A stretch of 64,000 nt of DNA from NCBI RefSeq assembly GCF_014297445.1, contig NZ_JACORU010000003.1:372001-436000 (forward strand). The letters run 5' to 3'. Both the position numbers and the translations under genes were made by a program. The DNA is from Ramlibacter albus (GTDB taxonomy: Bacteria; Pseudomonadota; Gammaproteobacteria; Burkholderiales; Burkholderiaceae_C). Below are positions 24,438 through 32,620 of this stretch, one piece after another; position 1 is the first letter of the stretch; the number at the start of each line of letters is the position of its first letter. The notes beneath the pieces are model-generated. The model saw only the letters and a list, made by a program, of their open reading frames with translations. It had not been told where the DNA came from and did not search any database.

Positions 24438-24626
24438 TCACCACTCGCCGACCTGCCATTCGCCCGCGAGCCGAACGCGCTCGTCGAGGTCGTCGGGCGG
24501 GCTGTCCGCCGGCCACGGCGGCGACGTGCTGGCCATGCTGCGCGGCGCGCCCTCGGCAGCGTCCGCCAGCGCCCGGTCGACGGGAGGCGGCGTCTGCTTG
24601 GAGAAGTCGGGGGCTGCGAATCGCAT
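24438..24626 (-). CDS. Small hypothetical protein (62 aa)
   Basis: Starts MRFAAPDFSKQTPPPVDRAL and ends with WQVGEW; acidic, Pro-rich and without membrane segments. An upstream in-frame GTG at 24635 is the alternative start; AACAGG precedes the ATG. Function is unknown. Composition is protein-like rather than arginine-rich, and it sits convergent to the KGG gene with the terminator between them, which supports a real gene. Confidence 0.5.
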   Translation of the reverse strand: MRFAAPDFSKQTPPPVDRALADAAEGAPRSMASTSPPWPADSPPDDLDERVRLAGEWQVGEW

Positions 24627-24741
24627 GGTGGGCACCTGTTGCTTGCAGTCTATGCAAGCTCAGGCTTTTGTGCTGTGACCAAACTCACATCGTTCGTCTT
24701 GTGTCGCCCTGTCGCGACACAGGTATGAGGACAAACGTGAG

Positions 24742-25566
24742 TTATTTCGCGGGGCGATCCACCAGCGTGGACAACGGCAGCGCACTCAGCTCCTGCAGCA
24801 GCAGGGCGAGTTGCTGGGCTGCGGCGTCGAGCACCCGCCGGCCCTTGTCGGCCGTGGCGGCTGCGGCGTTGCCGGCTGCGCCTTGCGGGTTGTAGTCCTG
24901 CATGTGCCAGCCGAGCTTGGCGCTCTTGCCGTTGCCGAGGATGGGGTACTGCGCCGAGCGGTCGCGGGAGGTTGAACCGAAGTTCATCGCGGCCTTCATG
25001 TCCACGAGCCCGGCTTCGATGGCCAGGAGCAGCGACGTCTCGATCTCACCCGCGTGCACACCGAAGCGGTGCTCGTCGGCCGTGAAGAGGCCCTCGACCT
25101 CGGCGCCCAGCGGCAGGTTCCACCAGCTGCAGCCGTAGACGACCATGTTGGCCCGGGTGCGCAGCTCGCGCGCCGCGATGTCCAGCAGGCTCACCTGCCC
25201 GCCGTGGGCGTTGAAGAGCAGCAGCTTCTTCACGCCGGCCGCCGCCACGCACTCGCCGATGTGGACCCAGGTGTCGATCACGGCCGATGCGGGCAGCGTC
25301 AGCGTGCCGGCGAAGCGGGAATGCTCGGGGCTGTAGCCCACCGCCTGCGTGGGGAGCACCAGCACGGGTGCGTCGGCGGGAAGTTGCGGCAGGGCGGCGG
25401 CGAGGATCGTGTCCACGAGCAGCTGGTCGACCCGCAGCGGCAGGTGCGGGCCGTGCTGCTCGGTGGCGCCCACCGGCAGGACGGCGACCGTCTTTGCGGC
25501 GTCGATGTGCTCGAAGTCCGTCGTCTTCAGGTCACCCCAGAAGCGTGAGGGGAGTGCTCTTGCCAT
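24742..25566 (-). CDS. Creatininase-family amidohydrolase
   Basis: A 274-residue metal-dependent hydrolase of the creatinine amidohydrolase/MftE/FAPy-deformylase family. Metal ligands are visible in VGATEQHGPHLPLRVD (Glu, His, Asp), in LLLFNAHGGQ, and in a later HAGEIETSLLL (Glu). Members hydrolyse cyclic or formylated amides, or process peptides in mycofactocin-type pathways; the substrate here is unclear. It is divergent from the TldD-like gene with ~44 bp between starts. Because TldD/E is a peptide-processing protease, the neighbour relation is worth noting but proves nothing. Confidence 0.88.
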   Translation of the reverse strand: MARALPSRFWGDLKTTDFEHIDAAKTVAVLPVGATEQHGPHLPLRVDQLLVDTILAAALPQLPADAPVLVLPTQAVGYSPEHSRFAGTLTLPASAVIDTWVHIGECVAAAGVKKLLLFNAHGGQVSLLDIAARELRTRANMVVYGCSWWNLPLGAEVEGLFTADEHRFGVHAGEIETSLLLAIEAGLVDMKAAMNFGSTSRDRSAQYPILGNGKSAKLGWHMQDYNPQGAAGNAAAATADKGRRVLDAAAQQLALLLQELSALPLSTLVDRPAK

Positions 25567-25610
25567 GGCCTGATCTTAGGCTTTAATCCTGTTTCCCTTC
25601 AGGAGACGAG

Positions 25611-26954
25611 ATGACCTACCTCGAGACGCGCCGCCACGAGCTGCGCACGCGCCGCCTGCTGATGGTGGACGGCAACCTGATGGCCAACTCGCAGGCCGCC
25701 GAAGGCGCCACCAGCGCCCGGGTGAACGCGGGCGGCTACTGGGGCTTCGCTTCCAGCAGCGACGGCGGCGGCGAAACGCTCGCCCGCGTGACGGACCAGG
25801 CCCAGCGCAACGCCGCGGCCATGGCGCGCTTCGGCGCACGCGACACCACGCCGCTGCCCGGCGGTGCGTATACCGGCCGGCACGAGGTGACCGGCCGGCC
25901 CGGCATCAGCCAGGCCGAAGCCATCGAGCGGCTGGAGGCCGTCACGGCCTGGTGCCGCCAGCGCTACCCGCAGCTCAAGTCGGTGCGGATCATGGCGCAC
26001 GAGGAGCACCACTCGAAACAGGTCGCCAACAGCCTGGGCGCCGACGCGCTGAACACCATCGGCCGCGCGGTCTGGCTGGTGGACATGGTCGCGACCGGCA
26101 AGGACGGCGCGCCGGTCGAAGTGCGCGAGATCCTGAGCACGCGCGGCACGTTCGCGGACCTCGACGTCACGCCTGAAGCGCTCGCGCCGCGGCTGGACGA
26201 ACTGCACGGCCACCTGCGCGCCAAGTGCGAGGCCGTGCCGGCGCGCGGCGGCGTGCACACGGTGGTGATCGGCCCCAACATCGCCGGGGTGCTGGCGCAC
26301 GAGGCGATGGGCCACCCCTGCGAAGCCGACATCGTGCGCGGCGGCGCCGTCACCCGCGAGCTCGTGGGGCAGCGCGTGGCCAGCGAGCTGGTGACGATGG
26401 TGGACGCGGCGCACACCTTCCAGGGGCGCCAGTGCCTGGTGCCGGTGTACTGCGACGACGAGGGCACGCCCGCGCGCGATGCGGTGATCATCAAGGACGG
26501 CGTGCTGATGGAATTCATGAGCAACCGCGAAGCGGCGGCGCAGATGGGCATCCCGGCCACCGGCAACGCACGTGCCTACGCACCCTCGGACGAGCCGCTG
26601 ATCCGCATGCGCAACACCTTCTTCGTGCCCGGCACGAGCAAGCTCGAGGACATGATCGCCGGCGTGGACGACGGCTACCTGATGCTGCACCGGGGCAATG
26701 GGCAGGCGGACACCACCACCGAGTTCATGTTCGGGATCACGCTCGGGTATGAAATCAAGAACGGGAAGGTCGGCCGCGCGATCCGCGACACCACCGTGTC
26801 GGGCTCCGCGATCAAGGTGCTGCAAAGCACGGACGCCGTCTCCGACGACATGTACTGGGCCACGGCCGGTTATTGCGGCAAGAAACAGCCGATGGTGGTG
26901 TCGATGGGCGGGCCCGCCATGCGCGTGAAGATGCACGTCGGGGGCCAGGCGTGA
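25611..26954 (+). CDS. TldD-like metalloprotease subunit
   Basis: A 447-residue protein of the TldD/PmbA family. The zinc site is HEAMGHPCEAD (HExxxH with a downstream acidic residue), as expected for the catalytic subunit. N-terminal Arg-rich sequence and GITLGYEIKNGKVGRAIRDT near the end are family features. TldD with TldE forms a heterodimer that degrades or matures unfolded peptides such as microcins and CcdA. It is shorter than E. coli TldD (481 aa) and its motif differs (HEAMGH versus HEAVGH), so this may be a second, specialised pair. The stop overlaps the next start (GTGA). Confidence 0.88.
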   Translation: MTYLETRRHELRTRRLLMVDGNLMANSQAAEGATSARVNAGGYWGFASSSDGGGETLARVTDQAQRNAAAMARFGARDTTPLPGGAYTGRHEVTGRPGISQAEAIERLEAVTAWCRQRYPQLKSVRIMAHEEHHSKQVANSLGADALNTIGRAVWLVDMVATGKDGAPVEVREILSTRGTFADLDVTPEALAPRLDELHGHLRAKCEAVPARGGVHTVVIGPNIAGVLAHEAMGHPCEADIVRGGAVTRELVGQRVASELVTMVDAAHTFQGRQCLVPVYCDDEGTPARDAVIIKDGVLMEFMSNREAAAQMGIPATGNARAYAPSDEPLIRMRNTFFVPGTSKLEDMIAGVDDGYLMLHRGNGQADTTTEFMFGITLGYEIKNGKVGRAIRDTTVSGSAIKVLQSTDAVSDDMYWATAGYCGKKQPMVVSMGGPAMRVKMHVGGQA

Positions 26955-28240
26955 GCGCGGGCGGGCAGTTGCAGTCGATCGCGGCGCATGCACTGGAAGC
27001 CATGCGTAGCGCAGGGTTCGAGCACGCGCAGGCGCACGCGAGCCTCACGTCGCTGACCGAGCTGAATTTCAACGACAACGAGCCGTCGCTGCTGCGCAGC
27101 ACCGAGGCGGGCAAGCTGGCGCTGCTGGGCATCGTGGACGGGCGGATGGCGAGCACCGAGCTGGCCGACCTGTCGCCCGAGGCGGTCGCCGCGCGCGTGA
27201 AGTCGCTGTTCGCCGATGCGAAGTCCGCGCCGCAGGACGAGGGCAACGCGGTCTCGTCCGGCCAGCGCGCCGCCTTCGAGCGCGGGCCGAAGGAAGCGAA
27301 CAACGAGGCGCTGGTCGCCGCGGTGTCCGGCCTGCTCGACTACCGCCAGCAAGCCACGCCGAAGTTCACATTGGCCGAGGGCGCCGCGGCGCACCGCTAC
27401 CGCCGCTTCCACCTGCTCACCACCGGCGGCAGCGAGATCCGCGGCGGCTGCGGCTGGTACGAGCTGGGCATGCTGGGCTCGGCGCGCGAGGGCGCGAAGG
27501 CCAGTTCCATCAGCTATGGCGGCGGCTTCACGCAGGACCTGGGCGCCGCGCCCGCGCACGAGCACTTCGGCCTGGGCGCGTTGATGCACGAGACCGAGCG
27601 GCAGGTGCACACGCAGCTGCTCGGCGACAAGTTCGTGGGGGACGTCGTGTTCCAGCCCGGCGCCGTGGCCGACCTGGTGAACTGGCTCGTGGGGCAGCTG
27701 TCGGACACCGCGCTGATCGCGGGAACGTCGCTCTTCAAGGCCAAGATCGGCGAAGCGATTGCCGCCCCGCTCTTCACGCTGCGCGGCCGCTTCGATGCGC
27801 CGGGTGTGTTGCCGCTGTCCGCCGATGGCTTCGTCGCGCGGCCGGTCACTGTCGTGGAAGGCGGCACCTTGCGCACGGCGCTGCCGACGCTCTACGGCAG
27901 CCGCAAGACGGGCCTCGCGCACGTGCCCACGCCCGGCGGCGGTTGGGAAATCGAGCCCGGCGATGCCCCGGTGGCCGACATGGTGGCCGGCGTGGAGCGC
28001 GGCGCGATCGTCGGGCGCCTGTCGATGGGCATGCCCGCTTCGAACGGCGACTTCTCGGCGGTGATCAAGAACAGCTTTCTCGTGCGCGGCGGCGAAGCCG
28101 GGCCGGCGCTCGCGGAAACGATGATCACCGGCAACATGGCGCAGGTGCTGCGCAGCATCGTTGCCGTCAGCCGCGAGACACGCGACGGCGAGGGCTGGCG
28201 CCTGCCGTGGCTGCGCGTCGCGGGGCTGCACTTCTCCTAG
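26951..28240 (+). CDS. TldE/PmbA-like protease subunit
   Basis: A 429-residue partner of the TldD-like protein, lacking the HExxxH motif as TldE/PmbA subunits do. Recognisable parts are FNDNEPSLLRSTEAGKLAL, the central AAHRYRRFHLLTTGGSEIRG, and ITGNMAQVLRSIVAVSRETR near the end. The GTG start at 26951 overlaps the preceding stop. The last 4 nt overlap the end of the convergent E1 gene. Confidence 0.86.
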   Translation: MSAGGQLQSIAAHALEAMRSAGFEHAQAHASLTSLTELNFNDNEPSLLRSTEAGKLALLGIVDGRMASTELADLSPEAVAARVKSLFADAKSAPQDEGNAVSSGQRAAFERGPKEANNEALVAAVSGLLDYRQQATPKFTLAEGAAAHRYRRFHLLTTGGSEIRGGCGWYELGMLGSAREGAKASSISYGGGFTQDLGAAPAHEHFGLGALMHETERQVHTQLLGDKFVGDVVFQPGAVADLVNWLVGQLSDTALIAGTSLFKAKIGEAIAAPLFTLRGRFDAPGVLPLSADGFVARPVTVVEGGTLRTALPTLYGSRKTGLAHVPTPGGGWEIEPGDAPVADMVAGVERGAIVGRLSMGMPASNGDFSAVIKNSFLVRGGEAGPALAETMITGNMAQVLRSIVAVSRETRDGEGWRLPWLRVAGLHFS

Positions 28241-30783
28241 GCGAGCGATTCGCGGGCGGCGCGAGCAATGTTCGCGGCGTCGACGCCGAAGTACTCGCGC
28301 AATGCCGCGCGCGTGTCGCTGCGGCCGAAGCCGTCGGTGCCGAGCGTGGCGTAGCGGCGCGATGCGGGCACGTGCTGCCGGATGCTCTCGGGCACGAGTC
28401 GCACATAGTCCGTCGCGGCAACGATCGGGCCGTGCGTCGCACCGAGCAGCTGCGCCGTGTACTCACCGTCGCGCGCGAGCTCGCTCCAGCTCGTCACGCT
28501 CACCACCTCGCTCGCGATGCCCTCACCGGCCAGCACTTCGGCCGCCTTGATCACCTCGGTGAGGATCGCACCCGAACCCATCAGCGTGATGCGCGGCTCG
28601 CCCTTGCCGTAGCGGCCAAAGCTGTAGCCGCCGCGGATCACCCCCTCGCGCGCCGACTCGGGCAAGTCCGGGTTGGCGTAGTTCTCGTTCATCAGCGTGA
28701 TGTAGTAGAAGACGTCGCGCTGCTCCACCAGCATCTCGCGCATGCCATGGTCCACGATGGCCGCCATCTCGCCCGCGAACGCCGGGTCGTAGGCCTTGCA
28801 GTTCGGGATGGTCGCTGCGACAAGGTGCGAAGTGCCGTCCTGGTGCTGCAGGCCTTCGCCGCCCAGCGTCGTGCGCCCGGACGTCGCGCCGAGCAGGAAC
28901 CCGCGCGCCCGCTGGTCCGCCGCGGCCCAGATCGCGTCGCCCACGCGCTGGAAGCCGAACATCGAGTAATAGATATAGAAGGGCAGCATCGGCAGGCCGT
29001 GCACGCTGTAGCTGGTGGCCGCGGCGGTCCAGCTGGCGATGGCGCCCGCTTCGCTGATGCCTTCTTCCAGGATCTGGCCGTCGAGCGCCTCGCGGTACGA
29101 CAGCACCGAGCCGATGTCCTCCGGCTCGTAGCGCTGCCCCACGCTGGAATAGATGCCGACCTGCTTGAACAGGTTGGCCATGCCGAAGGTGCGCGCCTCA
29201 TCCGCGACGATCGGCACGATGCGCGGGCCGAGCTCCTTGTCTTTCAGAAGGTTGCCCAGCAGGCGCACGAACGCCATCGTGGTCGACATCTCCTTGCCCG
29301 CTGCACGCGTGGCGAACTCGGCGTAGGTGGAGATCGCCGGCACCGGCACCACGGGCGCCTCGGTGCGGCGCTGCGGCATGTAGCCACCGAGCTTGGCGCG
29401 CCGCTCGTGCAGGTAGCGCATCTCGGGGCTGTCGTCCGCCGGCTTGAAGAACGAGAGGCTCTTGGCCTGCTCGTCGGAGATCGGCAGGTTGAAGCGGTTG
29501 CGGAACTCCACGAGCGCCGAGTCGTCCAGCTTCTTCTGGCTGTGCGTGGTCATGCGGCCCTGGCCTGCCGCACCCATGCCGTAACCCTTCTTCGTGTGCG
29601 CGAGGATCACGGTGGGTTCGCCGCGATGCATCGCAGCTGCCTGGTAGGCCGCGTGAATTTTCACGAGGTCGTGGCCGCCGCGCTTCAGGCGGTCGATCTG
29701 CTCGTCCGTCATGCCCTGCGCAAGCGCGGCGAGCTCCTCGTTCTGGCCGAAGAAGTTGTCGCGGTTGAAGCGGCCGTCCTTGGCGGCGAACGTCTGCATC
29801 TGGCCGTCGACCGTGTGCGCGAATGCGTTCACGAGCGCGCCGTTCGTGTCGCGGGCGAACAGGCCGTCCCAGTCGCTGCCCCACAGCAGCTTGATCACGT
29901 TCCACCCCGCGCCGCGGAACAGCTTCTCCAGCTCGTCGACGATCTTGCCGTTGCCGCGCACCGGCCCGTCGAGCCGCTGGAGGTTGCAGTTGACCACCCA
30001 CACGAGGTTGTCCAGCTTCTCGCGCGAGGCGAGCGTGAGCGCGCTCATGCTCTCGGGCTCGTCCATCTCGCCGTCGCCGAACACGCCCCACACCTTGCGG
30101 TTGCCGCAGTCGAGCAGCTGGCGGTGTGTGAGGTAACGCATGAATCGCGCGTGGTAGATCGAGCTGATCGGGCCGATGCCCATCGAGCCGGTGGGGAACT
30201 GCCAGAAGTCCGGCATCAGCCACGGGTGCGGATACGACGAGAGCCCGCGAGCGCCTTGCTTGGGGCCGGCGATCTCCTGGCGGTAGTGCGCGAGATCCGC
30301 TTCACCGAGCCGGCCTTCGAGGAACGCGCGTGCGTAGACACCCGGCGCGCTGTGCGGCTGGAAGAACACGAGGTCGCGCGTGTGGAAGAAGTGGTTGAAG
30401 CCGACTTCGAACAGGTCGGCCGCGCTCGCATAGCTCGCGATGTGGCCACCCAGCTCGCCGTACGCCGTGTTCGCGCGCACGACCATCGCCAGTGCGTTCC
30501 AGCGCATCAGCGATGCGAGCTTCTCCTCGATCGCAAGGTCACCCGGGAAGCGCGGCTGGCGTTCCACCGACACCGAGTTGACGTAAGGCGTGACGAGCTC
30601 CGGCGACCAGCCGACCATGGGGCTGCGCGCCAGGATTGCGAGCTGGTCGAGGATGAAGCGCGCGCGTGCCGGGCCTTCGTTGGCGACCAGCGCGAGGAAG
30701 GCTTCGCGCCATTCGGCTGTTTCCATCGGATCGGCGTCGCCGTTTTCGTCGCGCAGGTAGCGGGTGAGGCTGTGGTCGGTCAT
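28237..30783 (-). CDS. Homodimeric AceE-type 2-oxoacid dehydrogenase E1 component (stand-alone paralogue)
   Basis: An 848-residue thiamine-diphosphate enzyme decarboxylating pyruvate or a related 2-oxoacid and passing the acyl group to an E2 lipoyl domain. The ThDP/Mg site is GVFGDGEMDEPES...VVNCNLQRLDGPVRGN. The start region shows FLALVANEGPARARFILDQL. It is shorter than typical AceE (about 890 aa), and no E2, E3 or lipoyl protein is adjacent, whereas housekeeping aceE is usually followed by aceF-lpd. An Lrp/AsnC regulator lies nearby beyond a toxin-antitoxin remnant. This resembles the MdeB-type E1 (2-oxobutyrate from methionine/threonine catabolism), but substrate assignment is inference. 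Confidence 0.88.
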   Translation of the reverse strand: MTDHSLTRYLRDENGDADPMETAEWREAFLALVANEGPARARFILDQLAILARSPMVGWSPELVTPYVNSVSVERQPRFPGDLAIEEKLASLMRWNALAMVVRANTAYGELGGHIASYASAADLFEVGFNHFFHTRDLVFFQPHSAPGVYARAFLEGRLGEADLAHYRQEIAGPKQGARGLSSYPHPWLMPDFWQFPTGSMGIGPISSIYHARFMRYLTHRQLLDCGNRKVWGVFGDGEMDEPESMSALTLASREKLDNLVWVVNCNLQRLDGPVRGNGKIVDELEKLFRGAGWNVIKLLWGSDWDGLFARDTNGALVNAFAHTVDGQMQTFAAKDGRFNRDNFFGQNEELAALAQGMTDEQIDRLKRGGHDLVKIHAAYQAAAMHRGEPTVILAHTKKGYGMGAAGQGRMTTHSQKKLDDSALVEFRNRFNLPISDEQAKSLSFFKPADDSPEMRYLHERRAKLGGYMPQRRTEAPVVPVPAISTYAEFATRAAGKEMSTTMAFVRLLGNLLKDKELGPRIVPIVADEARTFGMANLFKQVGIYSSVGQRYEPEDIGSVLSYREALDGQILEEGISEAGAIASWTAAATSYSVHGLPMLPFYIYYSMFGFQRVGDAIWAAADQRARGFLLGATSGRTTLGGEGLQHQDGTSHLVAATIPNCKAYDPAFAGEMAAIVDHGMREMLVEQRDVFYYITLMNENYANPDLPESAREGVIRGGYSFGRYGKGEPRITLMGSGAILTEVIKAAEVLAGEGIASEVVSVTSWSELARDGEYTAQLLGATHGPIVAATDYVRLVPESIRQHVPASRRYATLGTDGFGRSDTRAALREYFGVDAANIARAARESLA

Positions 30784-30920
30784 TCCGACACTCTAGGCTT
30801 CGCGCGGTGGAATTGGCTATCGAATTCGCCGACCGCTCTCCCTTGACAAGCATAAACTGCCGCTAAATTCGAGCACAACAGCCTTTCCTGCCAAGAAGGC
30901 TAACGCGTCGGTTTCTTTTC

Positions 30921-30956
30921 GTTTATTGCGTTTATTGCGTTTATTGCTAATATTGC
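30921..30956. repeat. 9-bp tandem repeat upstream of the antitoxin, probable operator
   Basis: Three perfect copies of gtttattgc (30921-30947) followed by a degenerate fourth (taatattgc). The AT-rich array lies 24 bp before the antitoxin start and its AAGGAG ribosome-binding site, where autoregulatory antitoxin sites normally lie. A TTGACA at 30843 may belong to a promoter. Confidence 0.7.
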
Positions 30957-30980
30957 GACTGAAATGCGAAGGAGTACGCA

Positions 30981-31439
30981 ATGAGCCAACAGATCCTTGA
31001 GCCCGCAAGCGAAGCCGAAGCCGAAATGGCTGCCGCCGCGCGCGCATGCCTCGTCGCGGCGTTGGACCATTCGAAAGCTGAAACGATCACGGTCACGATC
31101 GAAACCGGCGCGGCGACTGCGCCCGTCCTCCACTTGCCGCCACGCGCGCTGAGGTTCTTCGCCGACGTCCTGCGGCAGATGGCCAAGCGTGAGCCCATGT
31201 TGCTGGTTCCGCAGAAGTGCGAGCTCACAACCCAGGAGGCCGCTGCCTTCCTGAACGTGTCGCGGCCCTTCGTGATCAAGGAGATCGAAGCGGGCCGCCT
31301 GCATTGCCGAATGGTCAACAGCCATCGCCGCATCGAGTTCGAGGAGCTGGTTCGCTACCGGGACGAGCAGAAGAAGCGGTCGGAAGAGGCGTTGAAGAAG
31401 CTGCGTGTCGCCTCGGATGCCATGGGCGAGGAGATTTGA
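30981..31439 (+). CDS. Excisionase/MerR-type HTH antitoxin of a broken PIN-toxin module
   Basis: A 152-residue protein. The N-terminal half (~1-75) is an acidic/Ala-rich region with IETGAATAPVLHLPPRALRFF. The second half is an excisionase-family helix-turn-helix, CELTTQEAAAFLNVSRPFVI then LVRYRDEQKKRSEE. This two-part architecture is typical of antitoxins paired with PIN-domain RNases. RBS AAGGAG precedes the ATG. The next codon after its stop begins a 28-codon toxin stump (TGAATG), so the toxin is lost and this is now an orphan antitoxin, possibly still acting as a regulator or anti-addiction protein. Confidence 0.85.
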   Translation: MSQQILEPASEAEAEMAAAARACLVAALDHSKAETITVTIETGAATAPVLHLPPRALRFFADVLRQMAKREPMLLVPQKCELTTQEAAAFLNVSRPFVIKEIEAGRLHCRMVNSHRRIEFEELVRYRDEQKKRSEEALKKLRVASDAMGEEI

Positions 31440-31526
31440 ATGGCGGTCAGCGGGCGCTACACGGAAGTCCTGGACGCATGTGTGTTGTACCCGCGCCTTT
31501 TGCGCGACGTGCTGGATCTCATCTGA
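31440..31526 (+). pseudogene. Truncated PIN-domain toxin (28 codons remain)
   Basis: The frame reads MAVSGRYTEVLDACVLYPRL, then LRDVLDLI and stop. VLDACVLYPxxLRDxL is the characteristic first strand of PIN toxins (the Asp in LDAC is the first catalytic acid), which are normally ~180 residues when paired with this antitoxin type. Only 14 nt separate the stop from the Lrp/AsnC start, so most of the toxin was deleted and its remnant fused to the neighbour's upstream region. Confidence 0.82.
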
Positions 31527-31540
31527 GCAGGAATCGATTC

Positions 31541-32008
31541 ATGGAACTCGACGCCGTCGACCTGCGCATCCTCGCTGAGCTGCAGCAGGACGGCGGGCTC
31601 ACGAACGTGGAACTCGCGCGGCGCGTTCACCTGTCGCCCTCACCTTGCCTGGTCCGCGTGAAGGCGCTCGAGGCCGCGGGCGTGATCGAACGCTACGTCG
31701 CGCTCGCGAACGCGAAGTCCCTGGGACTGGGCCTGAACGTCTTCATCAACATCTCGCTCAAGGAGCAGTCGAAGAGCGCGCTCGCCGAGTTCGAGCAGCG
31801 CATCGCGGAGCACGACGAGGTGATGGAGTGCTACCTGATGACCGGCGAGAGCGACTACCTGATCCGCGTGGTGGTGAGCGACATGGCGGCCCTGGAGCGC
31901 TTCATCCTCGAGCAGCTCACACCCATCCCGGGGATCGAGAAGATCCGCAGCTCGTTCGCACTGAAGCAGGTGCGCTACAAGACGGCGCTGCCGCTGCCGG
32001 GCCGCTGA
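31541..32008 (+). CDS. Lrp/AsnC-family transcriptional regulator
   Basis: A 155-residue regulator. The N-terminal wHTH reads LDAVDLRILAELQQDGGLTN...VHLSPSPCLVRVKALEAAGVI. The C-terminal RAM/ACT-like sensing domain contains VMECYLMTGESDYLIRVVV. Members sense amino acids. The E1 gene oriented the other way beyond the toxin-antitoxin remnant is a likely target, since MdeB-type E1 genes are often beside such regulators. If so, the toxin-antitoxin insertion has separated the regulator from the shared promoter region. Confidence 0.92.
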   Translation: MELDAVDLRILAELQQDGGLTNVELARRVHLSPSPCLVRVKALEAAGVIERYVALANAKSLGLGLNVFINISLKEQSKSALAEFEQRIAEHDEVMECYLMTGESDYLIRVVVSDMAALERFILEQLTPIPGIEKIRSSFALKQVRYKTALPLPGR

Positions 32009-32017
32009 CCGAACGCG

Positions 32018-32482
32018 TCACCCCGCCGAATATGGCACCTCGGGCACCGGCATGTGGAAGCTCGCATTCAGCATGTTCCACGCGCGGATCGCGCCCACGG
32101 CAAACGTGAGGCTCGCGATCTGCGCGTCGCTGAAGTGCCGCTTCACCGCCGCGAACTCCTCGTCGCCCGGCGAGCGGTGCGGCACCGCGTTCACCGACTC
32201 GGCCCATGCCAGTGCGGCGCGGTCGGCGCCGCTGAAGAAGCGATGCGCCTCCCGCCAGCCCGCGACAGCGTTGACGTGCCGAGGGTCCACGCCTTGCCTG
32301 AGCAACTCGGCCCAGTGCATGTCGATGCAGAAGGCGCAGCCATTGATCTGGCTGATGCGCAGGTTGACGAGCTCGTGCAAGCGCCTGTCCAGGCCGCTGC
32401 CGGCCGCGTGCGAAAGCTGGGCGAGGTGCTTCGCGCTCTTGGGATCCAGCGCGTGGTAGTTGAGGCGGGCTTCGTGCGACAT
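32018..32482 (-). CDS. Carboxymuconolactone decarboxylase/AhpD-like protein (ECF41 partner)
   Basis: A 154-residue AhpD-fold protein with the redox cysteine pair in SQINGCAFCIDMHW and the preceding LHELVNLRI. Known members include peroxidase-type AhpD and gamma-carboxymuconolactone decarboxylase. The ATG at 32482 follows AAGGAAA. It is divergent from an ECF41 sigma factor gene, and such 'COE' genes (carboxymuconolactone decarboxylase, oxidoreductase, epimerase) are the classic partners of ECF41. A matching promoter (TGTCACA-N16-CGTC) points at this gene. Confidence 0.9.
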   Translation of the reverse strand: MSHEARLNYHALDPKSAKHLAQLSHAAGSGLDRRLHELVNLRISQINGCAFCIDMHWAELLRQGVDPRHVNAVAGWREAHRFFSGADRAALAWAESVNAVPHRSPGDEEFAAVKRHFSDAQIASLTFAVGAIRAWNMLNASFHMPVPEVPYSAG

Positions 32483-32520
32483 GGCGCGGTTTCCTTTCAG
32501 GGTGGATTGAACACCTGCTA

Positions 32521-32547
32521 GACGGGCGAGTCCTCTCGCTTGTGACA
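32521..32547 (-). promoter_or_regulatory. ECF41-type promoter for the AhpD-like gene
   Basis: On the minus strand: -35 TGTCACA (32547-32541), 16-bp spacer, -10 CGTC (32524-32521). This equals the published ECF41 consensus TGTCACA/CGTC as I recall it. It lies about 38 bp upstream of the start codon. Confidence 0.85.
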
Positions 32548-32569
32548 CGCGCCCCGTTCGTCGGCGCCG

Positions 32570-32596
32570 TGTCACAAACAGCGCGCCTCGCACGTC
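32570..32596 (+). promoter_or_regulatory. ECF41-type promoter for the sigma factor gene
   Basis: Plus strand: -35 TGTCACA (32570-32576), 16-bp spacer, -10 CGTC (32593-32596), about 24 bp before the sigma gene ATG. It is identical in elements and spacing to the divergent promoter on the other strand, indicating autoregulation. Confidence 0.85.
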
Positions 32597-32620
32597 TGGC
32601 TGAAAATCACCAGGACACCC

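Noticed and set aside
28237..30846. Antisense frame of more than 900 codons covering the E1 gene
   Set aside because: The minus-strand frame has unmistakable ThDP-enzyme motifs; the plus-strand frame is a third-position GC artefact.
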